Of a stretch of DNA of 64,000 bases, positions 1 through 9,673 are shown piece after piece; the stretch's first letter is position 1, and the number at the start of each line of letters is the position of its first letter. The stretch covers positions 1 to 64,000 of the forward strand of contig JAIPJF010000018.1 of the NCBI GenBank assembly GCA_021734325.1. Direction: 5' to 3'. The DNA is from Fidelibacterota bacterium (lineage in GTDB: Bacteria > Fidelibacterota > UBA8477 > JABMPR01). Below the pieces are notes generated by a model. That model was not told the origin of the DNA. It ran no database searches and was given only the letters and a program-made list of their open reading frames with translations. Position numbers and translations under genes: made by a program.

Positions 1-1
1 T

Positions 2-475
2 GGTGAAATCAAGGATGGGGTGATGTATCTATCCGATTTGGGGATAATTGCCCGAACCTGTTGGCAGGATATCCCCCAACATTTTCAATATACCAGTTTG
101 GATTCATTTATCATCATGCCTGATCATATGCATGGGATTGTGACCATTGACAAACCTAATGACGTGGTTGGAATGTGTAAAATGGATAATGGTGGTGGCA
201 ACCATTGTAGGGTTGTTGCATGCAATGACCCTACAATAACCAAACCATCAGAAAACACCGTAGATGCCCATATGTCATCCATTTCACCCAAATCCGGTTC
301 ATTACCGACAATTATTCGTTCATACAAATCCGCCGTAACCAAACGCGCACGTCAAATCGATCCAAATTTCACCTGGCAACCACGCTACTATGACCACATC
401 ATTCGAAATGCTGAATCCGCTTACAATATTCGGCGATATATCCAAAATAATGTACAGAATTGGGTGGAGGATTAA
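2..475 (+). CDS. REP-associated tyrosine transposase (RAYT, IS200-like Y1 family), 5' end cut by window
   Basis: This is the C-terminal part of a Y1/HUH single-strand transposase of the REP-associated type. The frame is open to the first base of the window, and residues before the first internal start (GEIKDG) match the usual family context, so the gene begins upstream. The HUH metal-binding motif is visible as MPDHMHGI (about bases 116-139). Family-typical blocks follow: a serine-lysine helix (IIRSYKSAVTKRAR) and the C-terminal QPRYYDHIIRN and RYIQNN segments that supply tyrosines near the active site. Such proteins nick and move small palindromic repeats, usually as domesticated single-copy genes. 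No flanking REP palindromes can be judged at this edge. The stop lies 8 bases before the polymerase gene, whose Shine-Dalgarno lies inside this gene's 3' end. Confidence 0.85.
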   Translation, partial: GEIKDGVMYLSDLGIIARTCWQDIPQHFQYTSLDSFIIMPDHMHGIVTIDKPNDVVGMCKMDNGGGNHCRVVACNDPTITKPSENTVDAHMSSISPKSGSLPTIIRSYKSAVTKRARQIDPNFTWQPRYYDHIIRNAESAYNIRRYIQNNVQNWVED

Positions 476-483
476 TTCATTAG

Positions 484-3400
484 ATGATTCCGCTAGAGGT
501 CCACAGCCACTATTCCTTGCTACAGGGAACCCTGTCCCCAAAACATTTATGCAATTTTCTGATCAAAAAAGGCTATCGGCAGTTTGCCATTGCAGATACA
601 AACAATCTGTATGGCATGATCTATCTGTACCAGACAGCGCTGGAACATGGTCTGGATATGATCGTTGGGGCGACCCTGGATGATGCACATAGACGCAAAG
701 CAGTGCTGTTGGTCAAGAATAGCACCGGATACATGAATTTATGCCAGCTCATCACCCATAGGCATGCTGATAAGGACTTTGACCTCCGCCAATCCATGAC
801 CGATCATCTGGATGGCCTGGTGCTCATTACCCCGGATCGGGATCTTTTGAAGACCTATCCTTCAGAGGACACTTATGTTTCACTGGGTCCAGGGAGCTAT
901 AGCCTTTACCGATGGGCCAAAGAAGAGGGCCTGAGTCCAGTTGCCAACATCCCCACATATATGGGCACGTCAAAAGGCCATCAACTCCATCGTATCATGC
1001 GCGCCATTGACCTGAATACCAAGCTGTCTCGTCTACCTGAATCTGAAGTGATACCACTGAACTATTATCTCCATAGCCGGGAAGAGGTCATGGACGTGCT
1101 TCCCTTTGCCGAAGCGGCGCTGAATCGAACGAAAGAAGTGGTCGCCAAATGCCAGTGGAGACCGGATCTGAACAATTTCATTTTCCCGGAATCAAATGAT
1201 GCCCGTGATTATCAGGAACTAAAGAACCGAGTATACCAGGGAGCACAGGAACGCTATGGTATGATTACGGATCGCATCAGAAATCGGATTGAACATGAAT
1301 TAAAGACAGTCAAACAGAAGCATTTCTCAAATTATTTCCTCATTGTTCAGGATATTGTCCAGCAATCGCCCATTACCTGCGGCCGGGGGAGTGCTGCTGC
1401 CAGTATTGTTGCCTATGCCCTGAAGATCACCCATGTGGATCCCATCCGGCATAATCTCTTCTTTGAACGCTTTTTGTCGCCAGGACGAAAGGATCCACCG
1501 GATATTGATGTGGACTTTCCCTGGGATACACGGGATGCTGTGCTGAATTACACCTTTGCTACTTATGGCGACTCGCATTCGGCCATGATCTGCAACCATG
1601 TGACCTTCAAGGCAAGAGCAGCCATACGTGAGGTGGCCAAGGTATATGGCCTTACAGAGAGCGAGATAGGCATTGTGACCAAACGTCTGTCACATCTCTG
1701 GTATGTCAGCGATCCGTTCAAGGAACTGGCCTCAAACCCACTCCTGAGCGATCTGGAGCTCAAGGAACCCTGGGAAGAGATTATTCGTAATGGTTTCTAT
1801 CTGGCCGGTTTTCCCCATTATCTCAGTGTCCATCCCGGTGGCGTCGTCCTTACCCCCGGCGAGATCTCATCCTATGTGCCTATCCAACGGGCACCCAAAG
1901 GTGTTCAGATTATTCAGTGGGAGAAAGATCAGGCTGAAGATTTTGGCCTGGTGAAGATTGATCTGCTGGGGAATCGCTCACTGGCGGTCATCCGTGATAT
2001 CCTGACTGATATTCAGGATCACTACGGCGTGGATATCCCGTACTGGAAGCTGAATCCTCTGGAGGATCTGAGAACACAGGAGCTGATCCGCACGGCAGCC
2101 ACCATGGGTTGCTTTTATGTGGAATCTCCAGCCACCCGACAACTGCTGAGCAAGATGAAAACTGGTGATTTTGAGAACCTGGTGATCGCCTCCAGTATTA
2201 TCCGTCCTGCGGCCAACAAATGGATCCGCGAATTTGTTCGTCGGCTCCATGGCGGTGAATATGATCCACTTCATCCATTACTTGAAGAAACACTCTCAGA
2301 AACCTATGGGATAATGGTATACCAGGAGGATGTTACCAAGGTTGCCATGCGTTTGGCCGGATTTGATGCAGACGAAGGAAACGAATTGCGCAAGATCATG
2401 TCCAAGAAGCACAAGGAGGCCAAGCTCCGGGACTACTGCGAGAAGTTTGTTGCTGGTGCCCGTAAGAATGGTGTAGCTGACACTGTTATTGAAACACTCT
2501 GGGAAATGATCATGTCCTTCTCAGGATATTCCTTTTGCAAGCCCCATTCAGCCTCATATGCGCTGGTTTCCTTCAAGTCAGCCTACCTCAAGGCCCATTA
2601 TCCTGCTGAATTTATTGCCTCCGTAATGAGCAACCTGGGAGGGTATTATTCTACATTTGGCTATTATTCGGAAGCTCGTCGAATGGGATTAAAGGTATTG
2701 TTGCCCAGTATCAATAATTCAGAGATCAGACATACAGGCATGAATGACTGGGTTCAGACCGGATTCATGCAGTTAAAGGGGATCAAGCAGACGGCACTGG
2801 AACACATTATTGCAGAGCGCAGAGAGAATGGTCGCTTTCACTCGTTTGAGTCCTTTTTAAGACGCATGCCTGAATTGGATCGTTCAGATGTTCGCGCACT
2901 CATCAAAGCAGGTTGTTTTGATGGTGTGGAGGGGATTGAGGCTCGGCCCAGACTCATGTGGATTCTGTATCAGAGTCATGCCCGGGAGATGCATCGCGAC
3001 AAACCGGTATCCCTCCTTGCGCTGAATGAGTGTGACAACTACTATATTCCGGATGTGGGAGGGTATTCAGAAAAGACCATGCTGATCCACGAGGTTGATG
3101 TCCTTGGTTTCCTGATCTCCCGCCATCCTCTGAATTTATACAGGGGTTTGCTGCAGCACCTGCACTACGTACAGGCCTGTGATCTTAAAAAGTATGTTGG
3201 CCGGGAAGTCCCTGTTATAGGATGGCTCATCACGGGCAAAGTGGTGCATACAAAAAATGACGAACCCATGGAGTTTATTAGTTTTGAAGATACAACAGCG
3301 ATCTATGAGACCGTATTCTTTCCAGAAGTGTACCGGAAATTCTGTCGCATGCTCAGCAATGTCCGACCCTATCTTTTACATGGATTAGTGGAAGAGGATT

Positions 3401-3516
3401 ATGGCGCTATCTCACTGACAGTCAAACATATAGAGTTTCTTGATAAGGTTAAACCATCACGACAGATTGGTAAAGCACGACCCCTGATACTGACCACAGG
3501 TAACAAGGGATATTAA
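484..3516 (+). CDS. DNA polymerase III alpha subunit, DnaE-type (DnaE2/ImuC-like length) with degenerate PHP domain
   Basis: A C-family replicative-type polymerase of 1010 residues, shorter than housekeeping DnaE (about 1160) and close to the error-prone DnaE2/ImuC class. The order is PHP domain (1-210), palm with GRGSAAAS and the catalytic pair in PPDIDVDF (D340, D342), a third carboxylate in VKIDLLG (D493), fingers, the GYSFCKPHSASYA block, a helix-hairpin-helix region and a C-terminal OB fold (about 895-985). The PHP metal ligands look lost: the first HxH is ExH, TDH is ADT, and the later D-x-H is replaced, so no proofreading nuclease is expected. A GGAGG lies about 13 bases before the ATG, inside the transposase gene. 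No ImuA, ImuB or LexA gene is visible downstream; upstream is outside the window. Translesion function is inferred from length only. Confidence 0.9.
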   Translation: MIPLEVHSHYSLLQGTLSPKHLCNFLIKKGYRQFAIADTNNLYGMIYLYQTALEHGLDMIVGATLDDAHRRKAVLLVKNSTGYMNLCQLITHRHADKDFDLRQSMTDHLDGLVLITPDRDLLKTYPSEDTYVSLGPGSYSLYRWAKEEGLSPVANIPTYMGTSKGHQLHRIMRAIDLNTKLSRLPESEVIPLNYYLHSREEVMDVLPFAEAALNRTKEVVAKCQWRPDLNNFIFPESNDARDYQELKNRVYQGAQERYGMITDRIRNRIEHELKTVKQKHFSNYFLIVQDIVQQSPITCGRGSAAASIVAYALKITHVDPIRHNLFFERFLSPGRKDPPDIDVDFPWDTRDAVLNYTFATYGDSHSAMICNHVTFKARAAIREVAKVYGLTESEIGIVTKRLSHLWYVSDPFKELASNPLLSDLELKEPWEEIIRNGFYLAGFPHYLSVHPGGVVLTPGEISSYVPIQRAPKGVQIIQWEKDQAEDFGLVKIDLLGNRSLAVIRDILTDIQDHYGVDIPYWKLNPLEDLRTQELIRTAATMGCFYVESPATRQLLSKMKTGDFENLVIASSIIRPAANKWIREFVRRLHGGEYDPLHPLLEETLSETYGIMVYQEDVTKVAMRLAGFDADEGNELRKIMSKKHKEAKLRDYCEKFVAGARKNGVADTVIETLWEMIMSFSGYSFCKPHSASYALVSFKSAYLKAHYPAEFIASVMSNLGGYYSTFGYYSEARRMGLKVLLPSINNSEIRHTGMNDWVQTGFMQLKGIKQTALEHIIAERRENGRFHSFESFLRRMPELDRSDVRALIKAGCFDGVEGIEARPRLMWILYQSHAREMHRDKPVSLLALNECDNYYIPDVGGYSEKTMLIHEVDVLGFLISRHPLNLYRGLLQHLHYVQACDLKKYVGREVPVIGWLITGKVVHTKNDEPMEFISFEDTTAIYETVFFPEVYRKFCRMLSNVRPYLLHGLVEEDYGAISLTVKHIEFLDKVKPSRQIGKARPLILTTGNKGY

Positions 3517-3610
3517 GTCCTGATGTAAATCCTTGTATGTTTCAGTGGGACAGCCTGTTATGTGGATTTAAGATTTACTATGTGCACCAGATGTGCAGGT
3601 GGATGATCGA

Positions 3611-4657
3611 TCACTCGCTTGAATGGTCATGCCTGTGATGTAGATCCGGTAGATGCATATGCACATGAGTCACTGGGTGGTGATGGTGGGGATGTGAATG
3701 CCATGCAGGGATCGACTCTTCTCCATGATGGTCATGATGTCCATCGCTATGTGAATGCCAATGCTCGTGCTCTAATTCCATATGTGTATGTCCATGGTGA
3801 TGATCTTCTCGGATCAGAATAGCGATGGACAAGACCATCAGGCCAGCTGCAACAAGTTGCAGGATTGAGATTGGCTCACCCAACACAACTGTGGAGAGCA
3901 ATAATCCCCAGAAGGGTGCTGAACCAAAGATGATCTGTGCCCTAGTTGCTCCCAGATGCTGGGATGACCCGATATACAGAACTATGCTTACGCCATAAGC
4001 AAAAACGCCGATCAGTAGAGCGTAGGCAATGATACCGGCACCAAGCGCAGGCTGCTCTATTATTATCCCGATGATCAAATTAACCGTTCCAGCGATCAGA
4101 CCTTTCCAGAAAGTTGTGAGCGCGGGTGATATCCCATCGATCAGAGATGTAAAATGATTATCGAAGCCCCAAGCAACACAGGCTCCCAACACGAGTAGAC
4201 CGGCGATGATTCCCGCGCTACCTTCATGCACAGTGAGCAACATGGAAGCCAGTACAGTGCCAAGAACTGCAAGGATTGAATTGATGGATATGTGTTCGCG
4301 GAACAGGATGGCGCCAAGCAAGGCAGTCGTGACCAGTTCCAGATTCAACCATAGGGACACCGAAGAAGAGCTCGCTGTCGCTAATCCGAACAATAATAGA
4401 GCTGGTCCAATGATTCCCCCGAACAAGATTGCACCCAAGAGTAACTTCTTTGTTTTCGCCGGGTACAACTGAGGTGATCTATATACTTTCTCTTTAATTA
4501 TCAAAGGCAGGACACCCACTGCTGCGCCCAGGTAAAGCAAGCCGGCAAGGGTGAATGGCTGCATCGAATCCAGAATCCATTTGCTTGCTGGGGTTGATGC
4601 TCCGAACAGAATGGCAGAAATTACAGCGCTCCAAATCGCAATCTTAGGTCGTTTCAT
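3611..4657 (-). CDS. EamA/DMT-family transporter with histidine-rich C-terminal tail
   Basis: A drug/metabolite-transporter superfamily protein of 348 residues. Two EamA repeats, ten hydrophobic segments in all, cover roughly residues 1-280, starting with the characteristic SAILFGASTPASKWIL. The last 65 or so residues form a cytosol- or periplasm-exposed tail crowded with histidines (HHHGHTHMELEHEHWHSH and further HxH runs), about bases 3614-3820. EamA proteins export or import small metabolites. The His tail resembles those of Ni/Co/Zn handling proteins, so metal export or metal-gated transport is a plausible inference, not shown. The start has an AGGT about 8 bases upstream. It converges with the polymerase gene and has about 250 non-coding bases upstream. 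Confidence 0.85.
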   Translation of the reverse strand: MKRPKIAIWSAVISAILFGASTPASKWILDSMQPFTLAGLLYLGAAVGVLPLIIKEKVYRSPQLYPAKTKKLLLGAILFGGIIGPALLLFGLATASSSSVSLWLNLELVTTALLGAILFREHISINSILAVLGTVLASMLLTVHEGSAGIIAGLLVLGACVAWGFDNHFTSLIDGISPALTTFWKGLIAGTVNLIIGIIIEQPALGAGIIAYALLIGVFAYGVSIVLYIGSSQHLGATRAQIIFGSAPFWGLLLSTVVLGEPISILQLVAAGLMVLSIAILIREDHHHGHTHMELEHEHWHSHSDGHHDHHGEESIPAWHSHPHHHHPVTHVHMHLPDLHHRHDHSSE

Positions 4658-4909
4658 ATCGGGTACCTATTTAATCTCATGGTATCAATGTAAGGGTAAT
4701 TTATCGAATGACAATTCCAGGAGTATATCTTAGGGATTGTAGATGCCTCGGTACTATCCAGTAAATTCGTTTACCAGAGTTAATCATAGGACCATTAAAT
4801 CAGCATGCGCACCTTGTGATACCTTTTACATAAATAACCGCTGGTTTTGAGGCCAAAACGTATACACCCGCTTCACTTATCAACCCAACAAGTCTTCAAC
4901 CCTCAAATC

Positions 4910-6445
4910 CTAAACCATCCACAGCTGCCGATCCAGACTACGATATTGGATCGCTTCGGAAAGATGCTCAGCCAGTATATGCCTTGAACCTGCCAGATCA
5001 GCTATGGTGCGGGAGACTTTGAGAATGCGATCATAAGCACGGGCACTTAAACCAAGATTGGTGATGGCGGTCTTTAACAGGTCAGCAGAAATGGAATCAA
5101 TATGACAAATGTTTCGAATCATTTTTGGTGGCATATCGGCATTGGAATGGATCTCCGGCTCATTCTGGAAGCGTTCAATCTGAATATTTCGTGCCGATTG
5201 AACCCGCTGTCTGACAACCGCAGAAGATTCGCCATCCTGTTTTGCAGATAATTCCTCGAAAGGAATGGCCGGAACTTCAATATGCAGATCAATACGATCC
5301 AGTAGGGGACCTGATATTTTTGCCATGTATTTTTGAATCGACATATTGCTGCATGAACACTCATGACGGGGATCGCTGCTGTAGCCACAGGGACAGGGAT
5401 TCATAGCACTGAGGAGGATGAAATTTGCAGGATAGGTCAGGCTCATACTTGCCCGGCTGATAGTGACCTCTGAGTTCTCAAGTGGTTGCCGCATGACTTC
5501 AAGCACATTCTTCTGAAATTCAGGCAGTTCGTCCAGGAAAAGGACGCCATGATGAGCCAGACTCACTTCACCAGGGCGGGGAATGCGTCCACCTCCAACA
5601 AGGGCGGCATCGGAAATGGTGTGATGCGGTGATCGGAAGGGACGGGTTGCTACCAATCCTTCTGTGCGGACCATCCCGGCAATGGAATGAATTTTAGTTG
5701 TCTCAAGGGCCTCCTCTAGAGTCATCTGCGGCAGAATCGTAGGGAAGCGTTTTGCCAGCATTGTTTTACCCGATCCAGGTGGCCCGATCATCAATACATT
5801 ATGTCCACCAGCCGCTGCAACCTCTAAGGCGCGCTTGACATGCGCCTGACCCCGAACATCACCAATATCCACAGGATAGTTCTGCGATTTGGAGAATAAC
5901 AATTCCGCATCGACCTCCAGCGGTTCAATGTGTTTTTCACCATTCAGGAATAAAATGGCATCTAACAGAGACGCGACAGGAATAACATCTACATCACCAG
6001 TTACTGCAGCCTCACGGGCATTCTGAGCGGGTAGGATCAATCCTTTAAGTTGATGCTCATGTACACCGACAGCAGAAGGTAAAGCCCCCTTTATGGGCCT
6101 GAGTGACCCATCTAATGATAATTCACCCAGCAATGCATAATCCTCCAGTTGCTCGTGGACGATAGCGCCCAGTGCGGCGAGGATTCCAATGGCAATGGGC
6201 AGGTCAAATGCAGACCCTTCCTTTTTTATATCTGCAGGTGCCAAATTGATGGTATAAGCTTTGGGTGGAAATATGAAACCGCTATTTTTTATGGCAGAAA
6301 TAACCCGCTCTTTACTTTCCCTCACAGCCAGTTCAGGCAAGCCAACTGTGTTATAATGGAAAGCATGTCCCTCAACATTTACTTCCACTTCAACCAAATA
6401 GGGATCTATTCCGATTAATGAACTGCTTAAAACACGTGCAAGCAT
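4910..6445 (-). CDS. YifB/ComM family Mg-chelatase-like AAA+ ATPase
   Basis: A 511-residue ComM/YifB protein. Residues 1-170 form the ribosomal-S5-like/Lon-protease-like N-terminal domain (SSLIGIDPYLVEVEV). The central Mg-chelatase AAA+ module has Walker A GPPGSGKTMLAKR and Walker B FLDELPEF. A C-terminal Mg-chelatase helical domain holds LSARAYDRILKVSRTIADL. A four-cysteine cluster, CPCGYSSDPRHECSC, sits in the AAA+ core as is usual in the family. In Gram-negatives ComM is a hexameric helicase that drives branch migration during natural transformation, so a role in DNA recombination is expected. A GGGAG lies 8 bases before the ATG. The length is normal for the family. Confidence 0.95.
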   Translation of the reverse strand: MLARVLSSSLIGIDPYLVEVEVNVEGHAFHYNTVGLPELAVRESKERVISAIKNSGFIFPPKAYTINLAPADIKKEGSAFDLPIAIGILAALGAIVHEQLEDYALLGELSLDGSLRPIKGALPSAVGVHEHQLKGLILPAQNAREAAVTGDVDVIPVASLLDAILFLNGEKHIEPLEVDAELLFSKSQNYPVDIGDVRGQAHVKRALEVAAAGGHNVLMIGPPGSGKTMLAKRFPTILPQMTLEEALETTKIHSIAGMVRTEGLVATRPFRSPHHTISDAALVGGGRIPRPGEVSLAHHGVLFLDELPEFQKNVLEVMRQPLENSEVTISRASMSLTYPANFILLSAMNPCPCGYSSDPRHECSCSNMSIQKYMAKISGPLLDRIDLHIEVPAIPFEELSAKQDGESSAVVRQRVQSARNIQIERFQNEPEIHSNADMPPKMIRNICHIDSISADLLKTAITNLGLSARAYDRILKVSRTIADLAGSRHILAEHLSEAIQYRSLDRQLWMV

Positions 6446-6595
6446 TGTTTACTCCCTTAATCTAAACGAATTGGGTAATGCTCGCTGAAAGCATCCAGCG
6501 AGTGAATTCATATGTGATGATTTAGATGTTAAATGGAGAGAACCGGAGACAGTTTGCTTACGGAATCCCTTAGATCATTTAAACAAAAGCTCTTA

Positions 6596-7483
6596 TTACA
6601 TGCAATTCTTGTCAAATGCCTGTTCAATAATGAGTTTATTCATGTATTTCCAGCGCTCCTGATTCAACTGAGCCTGGACAAATTTTCCATTAAAAGCGGC
6701 CATGCTTTCAAAACCATGCTTCTTGGCCAATGTCTCTAGAAAAACCGGATCCTGAAGCATATCAGGTTGATTCTTGTTCAAACACTCAGTCTCTACAGCT
6801 AGAGAAACGATATTCATTTCTTCCTCAGTGAGGACAAAAGCAGTTTGAGAAACAGAACCAAGAGGTTTGTAGGCAAGGGGGGGATCAATTTCAGCTGCTG
6901 TGTCAATGTTCTTTTTGGCCTCAGCAGTCGCTATTTTTCGTTCAATAGATTTCTGCTCAAGTGCTTCATCCTTGGGAAGTTTGGACTCTGGTGCAGTAAG
7001 CTGTCCCCAGAATAACTCGAGCACAGATTTGTCTTCAGCCTTGAGCTTTTGGTGGGCGTATCTTAAAGCATCCATGAAGGGACGCGATTTATTTGAATCG
7101 ATCTCATAGAAGAGATCAATCCATCCAACAAATTCTGCCATGGCAGCAGTGCCGCTATCTTCCATTTCCAGCAAATTTTGCCAGATCACGAATAAATTAT
7201 CAATCGCTTCATTAAATCGCTGGGTATTCCGTGGCGAAGTGGCAATCGTTTCCCGGGCAAGCTTTCGAGTCTCATAGGCACTTGAAATATAGGCGAAAAG
7301 AAAGGTCTGCTTTTCTGAGGGGGTCAGCGCAGACCAATAAATACTCTGGGCAAAAGCCACATGTTCTTCGGCCGTATTCAGGGAACTGGTGTCCTGAGCT
7401 GGTGACCGGACAATAACTGCTAGCAATAGAAAAACGATACTGAAAAGGGTAGACCTCATAAGAATTCCTGCTGATTTCATCAT
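6596..7483 (-). CDS. Secreted protein of unknown function
   Basis: A 295-residue protein I do not recognise. It opens with a clear signal peptide: a short basic stretch and a hydrophobic core (LFSIVFLLLAVIV) ending near RSPAQD. Two starts are possible, the ATG-ATG pair at 7483 (AGGG five bases upstream) and an ATG at 7459 with a good AGGA; both keep the signal peptide. The mature part is helical and charged, with no recognised motif. Two cysteines near the C-terminus (ECLNKNQ and DKNCM) may be a disulfide pair. It sits between yifB and ispG on the same strand with about 50 bases to ispG, so it may be co-transcribed with them. Confidence 0.7.
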   Translation of the reverse strand: MMKSAGILMRSTLFSIVFLLLAVIVRSPAQDTSSLNTAEEHVAFAQSIYWSALTPSEKQTFLFAYISSAYETRKLARETIATSPRNTQRFNEAIDNLFVIWQNLLEMEDSGTAAMAEFVGWIDLFYEIDSNKSRPFMDALRYAHQKLKAEDKSVLELFWGQLTAPESKLPKDEALEQKSIERKIATAEAKKNIDTAAEIDPPLAYKPLGSVSQTAFVLTEEEMNIVSLAVETECLNKNQPDMLQDPVFLETLAKKHGFESMAAFNGKFVQAQLNQERWKYMNKLIIEQAFDKNCM

Positions 7484-7535
7484 AGTGCCCTAAATCTAAG
7501 CTTAGATTCAATTTCAGGTACAAAAAAATTGAACA

Positions 7536-9455
7536 TTAAGGCTCTACCCAATAACCTTCTGTTTTGATCAGATCTATCAGAGCATCGACAGCTTCTGATT
7601 GGGGAATATTCGGCCGGACGATCATCTGTCCACGATATAGTGAGATTTTTCCGTGGCCGGTCCCAACGTACCCAAAGTCGGCATCAGCCATTTCTCCAGG
7701 ACCATTTACGATGCAACCCATGATCCCGATCTTTACACCTTTCAGGTGGGCAGTTCTGGATCGGATCTGCGCTGTAACCTCCTCGAGATCAAAGAGTGTT
7801 CTACCACATGATGGACAGGCGATATATTCGGTTTTTGTCATTCGGCTCCGACTGGCCTGCAATATTCCAAAAGCGATCTCGTTGCTTTCCAATATCGGTA
7901 CGGTATCAGATACAAGCCAGATCCCATCAACCAGCCCATCGGTCAACAAGCCTCCCAACTCTGCTGATGCAGACAATAATAGCTCCTCATGGTTTGGATC
8001 TTTGGAATGGTAGGCAAGAATGACTGGCTGTCTTCTGGAATAATTCATCAGCTCAAGAATGAATCTCCTCAGCGAGGCAAGTTGATGTACGTTTCCAGAT
8101 GATACGACCCAGACAATGCCCGGATCGTCGGGCAGTTGTCCAATCGAACCAGAAGCATTGACCTTGACAAAATTAGCTACAGGGTGTTTTAAGTCAGCAT
8201 TGAGATAGGATTCCAAATCGAATAGGGGGTAACTGATATCATGGTCAGCGACTTCACGCCATGTCTCTGAATTATAGAGGGTTATGGCGTTTATGGAAAG
8301 TGGAGGATTCTGAAGATTATTGCCGAAGTACAGAATGTCGGCCCCTAGATCACCTGGTTCCCAGGTATCATGCATGAGATCATGTCGGTAGCCAACACTT
8401 TCCAGAAAATGATTTGGAGGTCCCATTACATCCGAAAGGTCTGCAACCACGATAGGAACTTTATCACCACCCATGTTTTGGACTGGATCAGAGATTCGTC
8501 TTCTGTAGTCAAAAAGATCGACCGGCAATTCCGTCAAAGCTTCAATCTTGGGATGTTCTGCAATTTTGGCTGCCGTTTTTACTAGTTGAATGGCTACGGG
8601 GATTTCAGCCTCTGGTGCTTCAGTCAAGGAAACTCTGATTGTATCGCCAAAACCATCCCGCAGGAGTGATCCAATACCCAGTGCAGACTTGATCCTCGCA
8701 TCATCACCATCTCCCGCTTCAGTGACGCCCAAATGAAGCGGATAATTAAATTTTTCCTTTTCCATGTGATCTACCAGAAGGCGATATGCCTGTATCATCA
8801 CTCTCGTATTACTTGCTTTCATTGAAATCACCAGCTCGTGATAGTTTTCGCTGGCACAGATCCTCACAAATTCCATTGCCGATTCAACCATTCCCAGTGG
8901 TGTATCGCCGTAGTGACTGAGGATTCTATCAGAAAGGGAACCGTGGTTTGAACCAATACGCATTGCCGTACCCTCTTCGCGACATAATCTCACCAGGGGT
9001 AAAAAACGTTCACGGATCCGGTCTAATTCATTCTGATATTCCTGAGAGGTATATTCCATCTGAAGGAATTTCTTACGATCAACATAGTTGCCAGGATTCA
9101 CACGTACTTTTTCAACCAATCTGGCTGCGACTTCTGCCGCCCTCGGTACAAAATGAATATCTGCGATAAGTGGAACTGAGTAGCCACGATTGGCCAATTG
9201 CGTTTTGATCACACCCAGATTATGGGCCTCCTTCACACTTGGAGCGGTGATCCGTACATAGTCACAGCCTGCGTGGATCAGGCGAATGGTCTGCTCCACA
9301 GTGCCTCCAGTGTCCATTGTATCTGTGTTGGTCATCGATTGTATTCGAATCGGATGGTCACCCCCAAGGGGGATATCACCTATTCTCACTACTCTGGATT
9401 TATAGCGCTGGTACTGGGTTAATCTTTCAAGATGGTCATTAAAAAAGTTGCTCAT
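7536..9455 (-). CDS. ispG: 4-hydroxy-3-methylbut-2-enyl diphosphate synthase, large-insert type
   Basis: IspG (GcpE) catalyses the reductive ring opening of methylerythritol cyclodiphosphate to HMBPP in the MEP isoprenoid pathway. It uses a [4Fe-4S] cluster. The N-terminal TIM barrel begins with RIQSMTNTDTMDT and contains ADIHFVPRAA and VRVNPGNY. The C-terminal cluster domain supplies ACPSCGRTL and IGIMGCIVNGPGE, giving the three cysteines and the conserved glutamate. At 639 residues it is far longer than the E. coli type (about 370). The excess lies between barrel and cluster domain, as in plant, Chlamydia and Bacteroidota enzymes. Shine-Dalgarno is weak (AGGA about 15 bases from the ATG). 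It is divergent from pepP. Confidence 0.97.
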   Translation of the reverse strand: MSNFFNDHLERLTQYQRYKSRVVRIGDIPLGGDHPIRIQSMTNTDTMDTGGTVEQTIRLIHAGCDYVRITAPSVKEAHNLGVIKTQLANRGYSVPLIADIHFVPRAAEVAARLVEKVRVNPGNYVDRKKFLQMEYTSQEYQNELDRIRERFLPLVRLCREEGTAMRIGSNHGSLSDRILSHYGDTPLGMVESAMEFVRICASENYHELVISMKASNTRVMIQAYRLLVDHMEKEKFNYPLHLGVTEAGDGDDARIKSALGIGSLLRDGFGDTIRVSLTEAPEAEIPVAIQLVKTAAKIAEHPKIEALTELPVDLFDYRRRISDPVQNMGGDKVPIVVADLSDVMGPPNHFLESVGYRHDLMHDTWEPGDLGADILYFGNNLQNPPLSINAITLYNSETWREVADHDISYPLFDLESYLNADLKHPVANFVKVNASGSIGQLPDDPGIVWVVSSGNVHQLASLRRFILELMNYSRRQPVILAYHSKDPNHEELLLSASAELGGLLTDGLVDGIWLVSDTVPILESNEIAFGILQASRSRMTKTEYIACPSCGRTLFDLEEVTAQIRSRTAHLKGVKIGIMGCIVNGPGEMADADFGYVGTGHGKISLYRGQMIVRPNIPQSEAVDALIDLIKTEGYWVEP

Positions 9456-9673
9456 TTATGTGATAATATCCTGATGTTATTGATTTATTTCAATTCAATC
9501 TAAATTGCTGTCACCTGGAAACCAATGGGAATGAATAAAGTTGGTCCTTCCCTCAAACCCATAATCGCCAAATACCTGAGTTGACCAAACCATAAACCCT
9601 GTTCTTGAACTTGCACCTTGTGACTGGACAAGACTGCTTTTATTTTCAACGTCTTTTTAAGGAGAATTGATAA

